From assembly GCA_032718475.1 (NCBI GenBank), contig JAUCBJ010008841.1:64001-108983 (forward strand): DNA of 44,983 bases. The letters are read 5' to 3'. How positions within the stretch are numbered: the first letter of the stretch is position 1; the number at the start of each line of letters is the position of its first letter. Under the pieces are notes generated by a model that was given only the letters and a program-made list of their open reading frames with translations, did no database searches and had not been told where the DNA came from. Positions 1-11,228 of the stretch are shown piece by piece. The stretch is from Nemertoderma westbladi (Eukaryota > Xenacoelomorpha > Nemertodermatida > Nemertodermatidae). The translations under genes were made by a program, and so were the position numbers.

Positions 1-1313
1 TGATGAGAGTACCTGCACTTCTGTGTCACAATATAACAATCCAATGCCAGCAACAATTACTTCTGGTATTAAAAGTGTTCTTAGGATTTCAAGCATTTTA
101 CATCTATGGATGGAGTCGAATACCTTCTTGAAGTCCACAAAAGTCATGACTGCGGGGAGATTCTTTGACTTACTTCCTTCAATCAGTATCCGTAGTGCAA
201 TTATCTGAGCTATTGTTGATCTGTTTGGTCGAAATCCGTTTTGGCTCTTACGCAGTAGTTTCTCTATGTGAGGCCTAATCCTATATAGAATCATTTTATT
301 GTATATTTTGGCAGCTATTCCACGATAGTTTGTTGGTATACCGAGGTCTCCTTTCTTGGAGAGAGGCTTTAGTTGACCTTTAGTCCAAATTGGCGGTGAC
401 TTTTCCCCTTTTACCATCCAGTTGCAAACATTCAATAATGGTCTGTTTAGCACTCCTGATTTCCATACCTCCGCTGGGATTTCATCTAATCCACCCGCTT
501 TATTATTGGACAGGCTTTTAATGCTTCTTTGGAGTTCGGCAGGTGTGAAGTCCCCTGTTTCTATAGGTAGTGTCTTGTCATATATTTTCCTTGTAGGGCT
601 TACCTCGATGTTTGGTGGCTGCCCAAGCAAGTTGCTGAAGTGATTTTTCCACTTCCCAACACATTCTTCAGGACTATCGGCTTTGAGGCGCCCTTTGCAC
701 AACTTTTTCGACTAGAAACCTCATTTACAGTTTGCCAGGTAAGTCTTGATTGTTGCTGTATGTGAAGATACCTCATTTACAGTTTGCAGGTAAGACAGGT
801 AAGTCTTGATTGTTGCTGTATGTGAGCAGTTGTAAATGCTTCAATTTTATCCTGTATGTACTTTTCCTGGCTGATGTTGTAGGCCAATTTAAGATCGTCC
901 TTAGCTTTCTCAACCTTGTTAATGTTTTCGGTTGTTGGTTGTTCGGTTTTAACTTTGTAGGTTATCTTAAGATCTTCTCTCTTACAAGTAACCTCAGAGT
1001 TTTCCCATGGCACATACTGTTTTCGTTTGGGTTTCTGGGGGATATGCCTCTTTGCTGATTCCTTGTGGGCTGTTATTATATTCTGGTATATTGAATTGGT
1101 GGATTGGTCTTCATCCATTGACTGAAGTGCTTCAAAGCGGTTTTGAACTTCTACTGTATAAGCATCCTTTACAGCATTATCAGTTCTGAGTTTCTCCCAG
1201 TCATAGTTGATTTGCTTGTTTGTCCTGGGTTTGCTGGCTCTCAAACTGAGTCTGATCTCTGCAGTCACAATTCTGTGGTCCGAACCAATTAGGATGAATG
1301 AGCTGTAATGCCT
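1..1313 (-). mobile_element. RTE-type LINE, family A, 5'-truncated copy
   Basis: The sequence aligns over its whole length with 19293-20560 in the larger copy, starting in the RT domain and ending inside the endonuclease, where similarity stops at about 1313. Because the element runs on the minus strand, that break is a 5' truncation, as expected from target-primed reverse transcription. The part left of position 1 is cut by the window. An internal duplication of about 60 bp (718-822) disrupts it. The open stretch 777-1268 codes for the linker between endonuclease and RT. Non-functional. Confidence 0.88.
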
Positions 1314-1373
1314 AATATATAATATGAACGCCTAATATCTACCTACTACCTAATATCTACCTACTACCTAATG

Positions 1374-1556
1374 GATGGAGTGCTTGCAGTACTGGAGTGC
1401 TGGATGGAGTGCTTGCAGCACTGGAGTGCTGGATGGAGTGCTCGCAACATTGGAGTGCTGGATGTTGTGCTCGCAGTACTGGAGTGCTCGCAGCATTAGA
1501 GTGCTGGATGTTGTGCTCGCAGCACTGGAGTGCTGGCTGGAGTGCTCACAGTTGCT
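1374..1556. repeat. Minisatellite, GGAGTGCTGGAT-type units
   Basis: About seven imperfect units of roughly 27-30 bp built from GGAGTGCTGGATGGAGTGCT and a CGCAGCACT-like part. The ORFs seen on both strands here come from the repeat and are not genes. It lies between the truncated RTE and exon 2 of gene A. Confidence 0.85.
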
Positions 1557-1662
1557 AAAATAAATATTAAGGTTGATGATGAACGTGTTCATGTAAGGCA
1601 AGAAACATATGAAAAGTGTACAATAATGTAGGTGTATCAGATTATACTAATTATTGTTGCAG

Positions 1663-1799
1663 ATCCAAAGCAAAATGCCGAATTGTATCTAAAACTATTT
1701 GATGATAAAATGTATAACAAACGACTGCGACCTGTGAAGGATGAAACTGATGCGGTTAATGTAGCTATAGATATTACGATCAATAGAATATTGGAAGTG
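1663..1799 (+). CDS. Gene A exon 2 (mature N-terminus)
   Basis: The exon begins after ttgttgcag and ends before gtgagt, 137 nt, phase 1 in and phase 0 out. It encodes the N-terminal helix with the NKRLRPV motif and ends NRILEV. It has the same length as 15367-15503 in gene B. Confidence 0.9.
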
Positions 1800-4700
1800 G
1801 TGAGTTTTTACTGAAAATAATTAATTAATTAAAATAATTAATTAATAATAATCAACACTCAGCAGAGGGGCTTTATGGCATTTTAGATTAGGAATTCAAT
1901 TTCGAGACTTTTTTATTTTAAGGACTTATTAATTTTAGGATTTTTTATAAATCCTTCATGACTTATGATCATCCTATTTTATAGGTTTCTAGATAAATTA
2001 ATTATTTTATTTACAAACTTTGTTTGTATATTGGTTAAATAGAAAATTTTAACCGGATATGAATGTAAAATCAACACAAACAAAAATAAATCCTAGCCCT
2101 AGACGTGTATCAGCTGTTGTAGACGAAAGAATTATGTTACATCACCACATAATATATTCGTTAGATAGTTATGCGATAATGTTATCGTTAATATAGAATA
2201 TTATGGAAGGCAAGTTCACTGGTACACACACATATATATATATATATTATAGTACAAAATAATGTATAAGCTATAACTTCTTACGTCCATGGTGTACTGA
2301 ACACCGAAAAGCCAAGTGACTCCAAAAGGTGAGAGCCATGGATACCAATGGTGCTAGACTGATGCATGTATCATTACATATAGCTATGACATCAGCGGTT
2401 TGACATTCAATGGATTCTGAAGGGCCCTCTAACTTACAGGTACATTATATTTTGGGAGTTTTATAAATATAGAATAATATAAATATATAAATAGAATAAT
2501 GGATTCTATAGAATATAATAATAATAATATAAAACATGCACTAAATGTAATATACATTACAGGATGAGAGATTGCAATTGGTGAAGTTTATCGTTTGGTA
2601 TAGGTTATACTGGACCGATCAACTTCTATCTTGGGACACGGATGAATTCAATATAACCTCAGTATCTTTGGACCCTAATATGGCATGGAGACCTGATGTA
2701 ACGGTTTATAATAGGTAGAGTATCAAAGTTATTTAATGTTTGTCTAACTGGATGTTTCTTTTTCTGAATGTCACAACTACGAATAATAGTGTGTATTGGA
2801 AATATTTGTGTCTATATGACTAATTTGTTGACCATAAACTTGTCTCACCACTAAACATTATAGATAAATTTTTAAATTTATTTATTAATATGTATAGTAA
2901 TAAATACCAGAGAATATTGGGTAAATTAAAGGCGAAATTATTATTAAGTATACATTTATTTTATATAGAACTGTACCATATCATCGTTACTAATGTATTT
3001 TGTTGTTGTTTTATGTGGTATGTTTACTTTCACAGTGCAGAGCAACCTTATGTACCAGAGATTTGGTACACTGACTTCACAGCTAATAATAAAGGACAAA
3101 TTATTTGGCTCAGTCCGGTTATTATATCCATCACATGCGTCATAAATGTTCGATTTTTCCCTTTTGATATCCAAAACTGCCCAATTGAATTTGGGCCCTG
3201 GATATATGATGTCACTAAGGTTAGTAGTTAGTGCTTTTCCTTTTATGCTAGTATATGATAATAACATTGTTTTACAATATTATAATTGCCTTCAATATAT
3301 ATAAAATCTAGAAAATGACACCTACCCTACAGTCAGCAGTAGGGCTGTAGGCCATGGATTAGGTAATCAACCAATGCTAGCCATGCAGATAAGGTCGGCC
3401 AAAGGTAATCAATCAATGGCTAGCCATGCAGATTAGGTCTGCCAAAGGTAATCAACCAATGGCAGCCTACTGCAAAGACTCCTGTAGGAGTTGTGACAAG
3501 CGGTTTACTCCTGCCCTGAAATATGGAGCCCATTTTGGCACTTAGAAGGATAATTGAAGAGTTATCAAAAAAGAAAGACAGGCATCTGGCTGTTATCTTT
3601 GTTCACTTCTTCAAGGCCTTTGATTCAGTCTCTCGCTCACGTATGTTCAGCATACTTTCATCATTATATGGGATTCCTGATGAAATTATTGAGCAATCAG
3701 ATTAGTATACGATGGTTCGACAACATTTGTGTCTAATGTTGACGGTGACACAGAACCATTTGAAGTGTTATGGGGCGTCCTCCAGGGAGACACACTTGCA
3801 CCATTCTTGTTCATAATTGTTGTTGACTATGTTCTACGCATGTCCTTAGATCATCATAATGATGATGGGGTGATGATAACTCCCCCTACTGGCTCCAGAA
3901 GTCGAGGAAATCCTGCCAAGTACCTAACTGATCTAGACTTTGCTGATGACTTAGGAGTACTCTCAGAATCATTAGAGGGAGCCCAACGGCTCCTCAGCTC
4001 ATTAGAACATGCTGCTTCTAGTGTTGGTCTTTTTATTAACTCCAGAAAGACCAAAATTTTGACAGTTAACTTTGAAAGTCCTCAGCAAGTCTCTGATCGG
4101 ATGAGCATAAGCTCAAAAGATGGTATGCTTGAGCATGTGGATGACTTCTGTTACCTGGGAGCATGGATCCGGAAGTCAGGTGATCGAATACGTAAGGGAA
4201 AGGCATGGGCCGCCTTGAATAGGCTTTCCAGGATTTGGAAGTCTCCGAAATTAATCGGAAACTTAAGGTCCGATTATTTAGAGCAGCAGTAGTTCCAGTA
4301 CTCCTCTATGGGTGTCCATGCTGGGCTCTAACAGCTGAGGACACCAAATCTCTGGATGGCACATTCACAAGAATGCTATGCTGGGTTCATTGTGTCAAGT
4401 ACAATGCACACATCTCCAACCAGACACTGTATAACATTGGAGGTGTCTCATTGGTTCCCGCAAGCTTGACACTAGAACAAAATCGCTCCGCTTTGCGGAC
4501 ATTGCTTTCGCCGAGAGGACCAGCCAGTGCATAATCTTGTACTTTGGCAGCCTCATGGAATGAATAAGCATGGTGGACAGCCCATGACTTTCTTGAGACG
4601 CATCTTAAAGGACACTGGCCTTGAAGATGCGGATGATCTAGCAAATGTCATGGGTGATAGGGAGTTGTGGCGGTGCAATTTTGTCGATAAGCCAGCACAG

Positions 4701-7700
4701 CATTCTTAAAAATGCAGCTGCAATGCAGCATACCGATCCTAGAAGTAGTAGTAGTAGCCCTGAAATATATGAGAACCCGCCAGGAGAAATAGCTGTTTGG
4801 TTGTCGCCCGCATCAATAAGGTACCTCAGTAGGTACCTCAGTGGTACACCAGACTGGTGTACCACTGTGTGTGCATGCATTCATTGTAACAATCTTTAGT
4901 GTATTTTTATATTTCAACAGGTTGGTTCTTCTTTCTTCTCGGTCTTCTGTTCAGTATTAGATTTTTCGACCCCAGACTGGTGTACCATGAGTTACAGGGT
5001 CCTTGTTGGCCCGGGCGACAAATGAACTGGTATTTCTCCTGGAGGGTTCTCATATTCATATCTTTCAGTGCCACAAGTAAAGTCACTGGTCACAATTCCT
5101 ACAAGAGTCTTCATAGTAGGCTGCCATTGGTTGATCTATTTGATCCATATACGTTTTGGCTGTTAGGCAGACGTTTCGTATTTGTCATAAAGACATAGAT
5201 GTTGCCACAGTTGACCCGGCGGAGCATTCTTGTCAATGTGCCATCCAGCGATTTGGTGTCCTCTGATGTTAGAGCCCAGCATGGATTCCCATAGAGGAGT
5301 CCTGAAACTACTGCTGCTCTAAATAATCAGACCTTAAGATTCCGATTAATTCTAATGTTACTTCCAATTCCTGGAAAGCCCATTCAAGGCTGCCCATGCC
5401 CTTTCCCTTACGTATTTGAAGGTCCTTACCTGACTTCCGGATCCATGATCCCAGGTTACAGAAGTCGTCTACATGCTCAAGCATAACATCCTTATGCTCA
5501 TCCGGTCAGAGACTTGCTGAGGACTTTGAAAGTTAACTGTTAAAATGGCCTCCTCTTGTGATTCTGAGAGTTTTCCTAAGTTATCACCAAGTCTAGATCA
5601 GTTAGGTACTTGGCAGGATTTCATCGACTTCTGGAGCCAGGTGGCTTTACCATCACCCCATCATCATTGTGATGATCTAAGGACATGCGTAGAACATAGT
5701 CAACCACAATTATGAACAAGAATAGCGCAAGTGTGTCTCTCTGGAACACTCTCCCCATAACACTTTGAGTGGATCTGTGTCACTGTCAACAGTAGACAAA
5801 AATGTTATCGATCCATCATATACTGATCTGATTTCTGCAATAATTTAATCAGGAATCCCATATAATGAAAGTATGCTGAACATATGTGAGTGAGAGACTG
5901 AATCAAAGGCCTTGAAGAAGTCAACAAAGATAACAGCCAGATGCCTGGCTTTATTTTTGATAACTCTTCAATTATCCTTCTAAGTGCCAAAATTGGCTCC
6001 ATGGCTCCACGACCTTTGTGGCACCTATTCTGATTTCCACGGAGCAGTTTCTCAATGGGATCCCTGATGTGATTTAATAGACTTCTTTTGTATAGCTTTG
6101 CAGCAATGGAGATCAATGAGATTCCCCAAAAATAATCATAGAGTGTTAGGTTGCCTTTCTTGGGAACTGGCACCAACTTATTTGTTTTAATTTCTTGTGG
6201 GACTCTTGTTGTTCTGTACATATCTATTATGATGGGATAAATGAGCTTTAAACACTCCGGTGGAGGTATTTTAAAGACCTCAGGGGGGACACCATCTACT
6301 CCACTGGTACGATTGGTCTTAATGCTCTTTGCAGCAGCCTAAAGCCCCTCCGCAAGAAAGGAATCTTTGATATACTAACAAACTATCATGGGATCTGTCT
6401 GCTTGTGGTAGTTTCCAAAAATATACAACAAAATGATACTATATTGAATTTGGCCTTATATGGAGAAACTACTGCCTAAGAGCCAAAACGGATTTCGACC
6501 GAATAGATTAACAATAGCTCAGATACTTGCGCTATGGAGACTGATTAATGTAATTAATTAACTCAAAGATTATCCCTATAGTTCTGAAACTATGGTGCTA
6601 ATGCTAACTAATGGTACTAATGCCATCTGAAACGATGGCATTGGATTGGTATATTGTGACACAGAAGCGCAGGTACTCTCACCAGATGGTGAAACAGAGT
6701 TCTTCTCAATCCTGGCTGCCTGGCCTGACAGCAAGGTCACACAAGGGCGCCATTACTATTTGTAATTGTACTGGATTATGCAATAATGTCAGTCACAAAG
6801 GTTGAAGATCTGGGATTCACACTACAAGAACACAGAAGTAGCAGGCATCTGGCAACTACAGTCACAGACTCCGACTTTGCGGATGACATCGTCATCCTCT
6901 CTAATAGGCTTGCAGATGCACAGCTTCTACTGAATAAAGTGCAGAGGGCTGCTAAGGCGGTTGGATTGCATATAAATGCTACCAAGACCGAATTCATGGC
7001 TTTTAATGTTGATGGAAACTTGACAACAATTGATAATAATCAACTAAGGAAGTTTAACGACTTCCAGTACCTTTGGTCATGGATAGTGTAGCAAAAAAGA
7101 CACAGAAGTTAGGAAAGCAAATGCGGTAGCAATATCTAAAATGGCTACCATCTGTAAATCAGACTTCTATGGGTACCTGAAAGCTAAGTTCTTTCGAGCC
7201 ACAGTTGAAAGTGTTCTTTTATATGGGGATGAGACCTGGACTCTGACGAAATCACCTGAGCAATGAATTTGATGCTTGCTACACAAGACTACTAAGGGCA
7301 GCCCTAAACACCAGCTGGAGACAACATATGACAAACGCCGAGCTTTATGGTACAATACCACCTGTATCAACCACCGATTGAATGCCGATTAAGATTATTT
7401 CCTTTCAATACATATCCGAACCTAAATTTCCATCATATTCTCTCCATAACACTTAAATCTAAAATAACGGTATTTCATTTTTAAGCTGTTCTTCATTTCA
7501 TTTAATGAGCAAAATGGTAAGTAGTAAATACTATGTGAAAAATATACATGACAATTGTGTTTTGATTAAATTAATTTTGATTCTGAAGAATAATGCATTA
7601 TTTACCACAATACATTCACACTACAACACACTCACAATATATTACTTTTTTAAGGTAAACCTCAACCCAATTTTAAAATCTGTAGAAGAGCAAAGTAAAG

Positions 7701-9664
7701 CCTATCAGTCCAATGGAGAATGGGATATTGTTATGGTAAATGCATCGACTGAGCTGATTAAATACCCATGTTGCGATGATCCATACTCAAGGGTATGAAT
7801 TATTACAAATTCAATTGTTATATAAATATTCTAATGGGAAAACAATTTATTAGTATTTCTTGTTCATAGTATACAATAGGGAATTTTATAATATAAATTA
7901 GATTTTATTACGTTTATTCAGGTAACATACAACTTGGTTATCAAGAGAATGGCTTTGTACTACGTTATCAACATTGTCCTCCCCTGCACAATCATAATGC
8001 TTTTAGCAATAGTTGGATTCCACTTACCAGCTGCTAGTGGAGAGAAGGTTGCTTTACAGATGACAGTGCTGCTATCACTTACTGTGTTTCTAATGATTGT
8101 AGCGGATTCAATGCCTCCAACATCAGAAAATTTCCCAATTGTTGGTTAGTTGTAAAAATTAAAAACTTTAAATTAAAAACTAAATTTTTTAGGTTTATGT
8201 TGATTTACACAAAGGAGTTCATTGTATTTTCAACTGGGATCATGGATATTTAGTATTCCATATCGAATTTTTTAAATTATTTATGCTGTGTATTTGCATG
8301 TATTAGATTCATTATCATGTACCATGCTTTGCTTTATGTAGGTTTCTACTTCTTTGCGGCTGTTGTTTATTGCATCATTAATTATATTCACTATCATTCT
8401 ATTTAGGTATTTACTTCTTTGTTTCTATGGCATTGATCGCATTATCCATTGTACTAACAGTTGTCGTACAGAATTTCCACCACAGAGAGGGACCAAAGTG
8501 CAAACCAATCCCACAATGGGTCCATACTATAGTCTTAGGACATATGGCATCTTTTCTTAGAATGGATTCGAAGGGAATTCTAATGTCTAGAAGAACAACA
8601 TTGCGAAATATGTGAGTTGATTTGAGTAATTGAGTAGATTTCATATACAACACAAGTAAATATATTTTAATTTATCAGACAGGAGAAAAAGAATCCCATA
8701 ATTTTCCTTTTCTATGTTTAAAAATGTACTGTACGAAAGTTCTACATAAGTGCCAATATGATAGTCAATGATGATATATATGTGGGGCGAAAATAAAAGG
8801 AAAAAATACATACTTTAAGCATGTTGCTATTTTTGCATGAAAATACAGCATATGTACAATATAGTTTTACAATACAGATGATAGGACATAATATGTTGAA
8901 CCACTGAATATTTTCAGTACCGGTAATGTTATTATGAATCATTATTTTCTAATAGGTAAGTCCACTACAATTTGAAAAAATACAGTTTTATTTCCAAAAC
9001 AATACTTTACAAATTAAATTGCAAAGTAAACTATTTTCATTTCTCCCAAAATAATTCAATAAAGTGATTATTATAGCTTCGCATATTTTTGTGCAGGGGA
9101 TTCCATGACATAGAAAAAGAAAAAGCTCAAGATGAACAAAAGAGAAGGAAACGGTCACGTAAGAGCTTATTGGATTCTTTGACACAGAGCTCCACTATCT
9201 TCCCGATGCCCAATAACAGTTCAGACAACCCTATTTACCATGTAAGCAATGGGAAACTACCATCATCAAATTTCTACACATCCACCAATGAAAATTCAGG
9301 TATAGATAATAAAGGATTCGAACTCCCTCATCGAAGAAGTATACTAAAGAATTCTCTGCAGTATGAAAGACGCGACAGTGCTAGAGAAGATGACAGACGT
9401 GAGAGTGTTGATACCCAAACAACTAGTTCCGATGCTCTTTCTTTCGATTCCAAGTCTTTGAAGCGGATAGAGTCACTGTTACGGGTGCTAATACGTAAAA
9501 TCGCAGACGATACTGGCCGTGCGCACACTATAGAAGAATGGCAACTCTGCGCATTGGTGGTTGACAGGTTCATTATGTGGATATTTCTTGCTATCACCAT
9601 CACCATGACTATGGCATTTATTTTATATACTGCATTTGGACAGCGAAATCCATTGTATAGTTAA
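1663..9664 (+). CDS. Gene A: nicotinic acetylcholine receptor alpha-like subunit (5' exon missing)
   Basis: Cys-loop cation channel subunit, expected to sit in the plasma membrane as part of a pentamer. Spliced exons: 1663-1799, 2563-2714, 3036-3219, 7655-7792, 7922-8144, 8407-8611 and 9097-9664; all junctions are GT-AG and keep frame to a TAA stop. The product shows loop D Trp, loop A WRPDVTVYN, a 13-residue Cys-loop (CVINVRFFPFDIQNC), loop B PW, loop C YPCC followed by PY, four membrane segments and a basic cytoplasmic loop before M4. GEK before M2 and Leu at 9' indicate a cation-selective pore (family knowledge). The first exon, supplying the signal peptide and the G of the split Asp codon, is not seen; it lies upstream of the window or was lost. 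AATAAA at 9986-9991 is a possible poly(A) signal. Assignment to the family is very sure; ligand is inference. Confidence 0.93.
1800..2562 (+). other. Gene A intron 2
   Basis: AT-rich intron with a (TA)n run near 2231-2250. No coding or repeat family recognised. Confidence 0.75.
2563..2714 (+). CDS. Gene A exon 3 (loops D and A)
   Basis: 152 nt between acattacag and gtagag, ending phase 2. It holds the loop D Trp (FIVWYR) and the loop A stretch MAWRPDVTVYN. Too broken by frame to stand as a single ORF from ATG, but homology and matching exon length to 16769-16920 support it. Confidence 0.92.
3036..3219 (+). CDS. Gene A exon 4 (Cys-loop, loop B)
   Basis: 184 nt, from tttcacag to a gttagt donor. 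It encodes YVPEIWYTDF, the Cys-loop with 13 residues between cysteines, and FGPWIYD (loop B Trp). The Asp usual in C-x-ID of this family is Asn here. Confidence 0.95.
3361..3475 (+). repeat. Tandem units at the 5' end of an RTE copy
   Basis: Three imperfect units of about 45 bp sharing GGTAATCAACCAATGGC and GCCATGCAGAT. The end of the array (CAACCAATGGCAGCCTAC) recurs inverted at 5115-5135 beside another RTE leader, so the array probably belongs to the element's 5' untranslated region rather than to the host intron. Confidence 0.6.
3476..4757 (+). mobile_element. RTE-type LINE, family B, internally deleted copy
   Basis: A short 5' leader (3476-3520, related to the leader of the family A copy at 21411-21451) is joined straight to the middle of the RT domain at 3523, so endonuclease and RT fingers are missing. 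RT motifs FFKAFDSVSR, GVLQGDTLAP and DFADDLGVLS are visible, interrupted by stops and frameshifts near 3700 and 4250. The C-terminal end runs to a stop near 4707 and a (TAG)n tail at 4740-4756. Pseudogene lying in intron 4 of gene A, same strand as the host gene. Confidence 0.85.
4758..5140. mobile_element. Two RTE 5' leaders joined head to head
   Basis: 4766-4850 matches the RTE leader in + orientation (GAGAACCCGCCAGGAGAAAT). From about 4851 to 5140 the same leader runs in the opposite orientation, starting in the first endonuclease codons. The junction forms a perfect palindrome around 4840-4866 (AGTGGTACACC and its complement). Confidence 0.7.
5200..6338 (-). mobile_element. RTE-type LINE, family B, degenerate copy
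   Basis: On the minus strand it encodes RT fingers and palm up to the C-terminal region: VPVPKKGNLTLYDYFWGISL, then a degenerate FKAFDS-type segment. The longest open stretch is 5805-6221. Several frameshifts. It meets the next fragment head to head at about 6338. Confidence 0.82.
6339..7375 (+). mobile_element. RTE-type LINE, family A, degenerate copy
   Basis: Matches the RT domain of the 18354-21451 copy in reverse orientation: PLRKKGI-like finger motif, SQNGFRPNR, DSDFADDIVILS (6867-6903) and thumb up to NAELYGTIPP near 7365. Multiple stops, a deletion near 6570-6620, and no endonuclease. Inactive insertion in intron 4 of gene A. Confidence 0.85.
7655..7792 (+). CDS. Gene A exon 5 (loop C)
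   Basis: 138 nt, phase 0 on both sides. It contains NGEWDI and the vicinal cysteines in KYPCCDDPYSR, which mark an alpha-type subunit. The donor is gtatga, a weaker site than the gtaagt in gene B. Confidence 0.93.
7922..8144 (+). CDS. Gene A exon 6 (M1, M2)
   Basis: 223 nt from tttattcag to gttagt, ending phase 1. M1 starts at ALYYVINIVLPC; M2 follows GEK and includes TVLLSLTVFLMIVAD. It is the exon most similar to its gene B counterpart at the DNA level. Confidence 0.95.
8407..8611 (+). CDS. Gene A exon 7 (M3)
   Basis: 205 nt from ctatttag to gtgagt, phase 1 in and phase 2 out. It encodes M3 (IYFFVSMALIALSIVLTVVV) and the HHREGPKCKPIP start of the cytoplasmic loop. A partial duplicate of its 5' edge lies 65 bp upstream. 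Confidence 0.93.
9097..9664 (+). CDS. Gene A exon 8 (cytoplasmic loop, M4, stop)
   Basis: 568 nt after tttgtgcag. It encodes a long hydrophilic, basic and Ser-rich loop, the amphipathic helix SLKRIESLLRVLIRKIADDT, then M4 (VVDRFIMWIFLAITITMTMA) and a short tail ending in TAA. The loop diverges strongly from gene B while the helix and M4 are conserved. Confidence 0.93.
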
Positions 9665-9985
9665 GTTACTTCTGTATCCATTACATAGAGTGCCATTACA
9701 TATGAGATATATTTTTTAGTAACAAGTTCTTACATGGGACGTGTACATTTGTCTGTGTTACTTAACACGTTCGCACATGTTACTAACACGTTTGCATGTG
9801 TTACTACGTTCACACATATTATGTATATATATATTATTATCGACTATAAATTATTAAACATGGCAGTCACAGCACCAAGTAACTAGTAACAGCATAGTAA
9901 CACAAAATTTTATAGTCCAGCTAAACATGTTGACAAATATAATCATACGTTGTATATAAGTAATATATAAGTAAATAATTATATA

Positions 9986-9991
9986 AATAAA
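9986..9991 (+). promoter_or_regulatory. Candidate poly(A) signal, gene A
   Basis: AATAAA, 322 nt after the stop codon; it is the first exact hexamer downstream. The AT-rich context makes chance occurrence likely. Confidence 0.35.
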
Positions 9992-10816
9992 TTAGTATAT
10001 CAATCAATCAATTAGTAAATAAATATAATCATACGTTTTACATAAGTAATATATAAGTAAATAATTAACTATAGCACATGATTAACCCGCCGAAGACCGT
10101 TTGATTCAGGTTACACCCAGGACCGTTTGGGTCAAATTGACCCACGGTATATTATTGATAATATTATCAATCAAAATGACCAAAAGTGAGGTTTTATCAG
10201 TGTGGAAACTCATTTGCGACTTACGGGCAAGTTACTTAGGCTATTTACATCCGATTTGGTTTCAATAACGAGCGTAGTGTGTGACACAACGAAACGAGGG
10301 TTTCTCATTTTGTTCAGATATGAACTGTACATAGAAATGTTGACAACTCCACTTGAACAAGCGTGTGTATCAATATGAGTTTCATAATATTATTCACGTA
10401 AGTACTTAGACTATTTACATCAAACTGGGATTGATTAACGAGCGAAGCGAGTGACACAAAAACCGAGTCCACTTTAATTGAATAATTATTCGCATACTGT
10501 ACAATGAGAAAACATTTGAGTGGCGCTGATTAAAGGCTAAACAACTGCGACAAATGATAATCTCTGATAGCACCTTACTATATCACCCATCTGATATACA
10601 TTTACATTTGTATAGAAGTATTCTAGAGATAATCTTATTTGTTTCCCAAATAAATAGTGAAGTAAATATATCATAAATATGTTACTACTAAAGCTACGGG
10701 ACCTAAAGACTACAGGACCTACAACTGCTACTGCCTCCTGAGAATGCCTTCAGCTGCGGGGCGAAACCTGCCGACTAGCTGGCTGCTGTCATCTGATCAC
10801 TGATTGCATGCAACAT
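9992..10816. other. Intergenic, with a duplicated 58-bp block
   Basis: No gene seen. 10230-10287 and 10400-10457 are diverged copies of one block (TACTTAG-CTATTTACATC, then AACGAGCG and GTGACAC). Confidence 0.6.
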
Positions 10817-11116
10817 CTAGGCCCTGTTTCTTTTTAGTTTTTTACATACTTTGGTACTAACACACCTACTGGTAAGGATTTTTTTACTAACGTGCTTGAT
10901 AATAAATAAATATGAATATTTATTATATCCTTGTAATACAAAGATTTCTTGAAGCTTCATTCTTGTCTTATCTCGACCCAAGTGACCACTAACGCTTCTA
11001 CTCTCTTGAGTTTTTCCTAGCCCTTGGTGTATTGCCTGTATTACTCGTTCTTGTTCATCCCTGTTAGTGACTACTTTCTTATAAGCAAACACCCCATTTG
11101 TCTCGCATGGCATCAC
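10817..11116 (-). pseudogene. Fragment resembling an integrase zinc-binding region
   Basis: The 99-residue minus-strand ORF holds EQERVIQAIHQGLG and SGHLGRDKTRMKLQE, a pattern typical of the H-H part of the H2C2 zinc-binding region before retroelement or Ginger-type integrase cores. The CxxC half and the catalytic core are absent; after KLQEIF the sequence degenerates. Probably a decayed transposon end. Family assignment is by motif memory only. Confidence 0.45.
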
Positions 11117-11228
11117 TACTTATTTCTTAATGAGAATATATGACCTACTACGATTTGAAGCCTGGTTTTCCCTTAAATGAGGTGGGAAATATTCACAGGG
11201 TAGTATGTAGGCGAGTGGGTACTCTTAT

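Noticed and set aside
1315-1662. Search for the signal-peptide exon of gene A
   Set aside because: No ATG-led hydrophobic stretch ending in a phase-1 donor exists between the RTE fragment and exon 2; the exon must lie outside the window or be lost.
2956-3267. Minus-strand ORF over gene A exon 4
   Set aside because: Shadow of the receptor exon, which has clear homology on the + strand.
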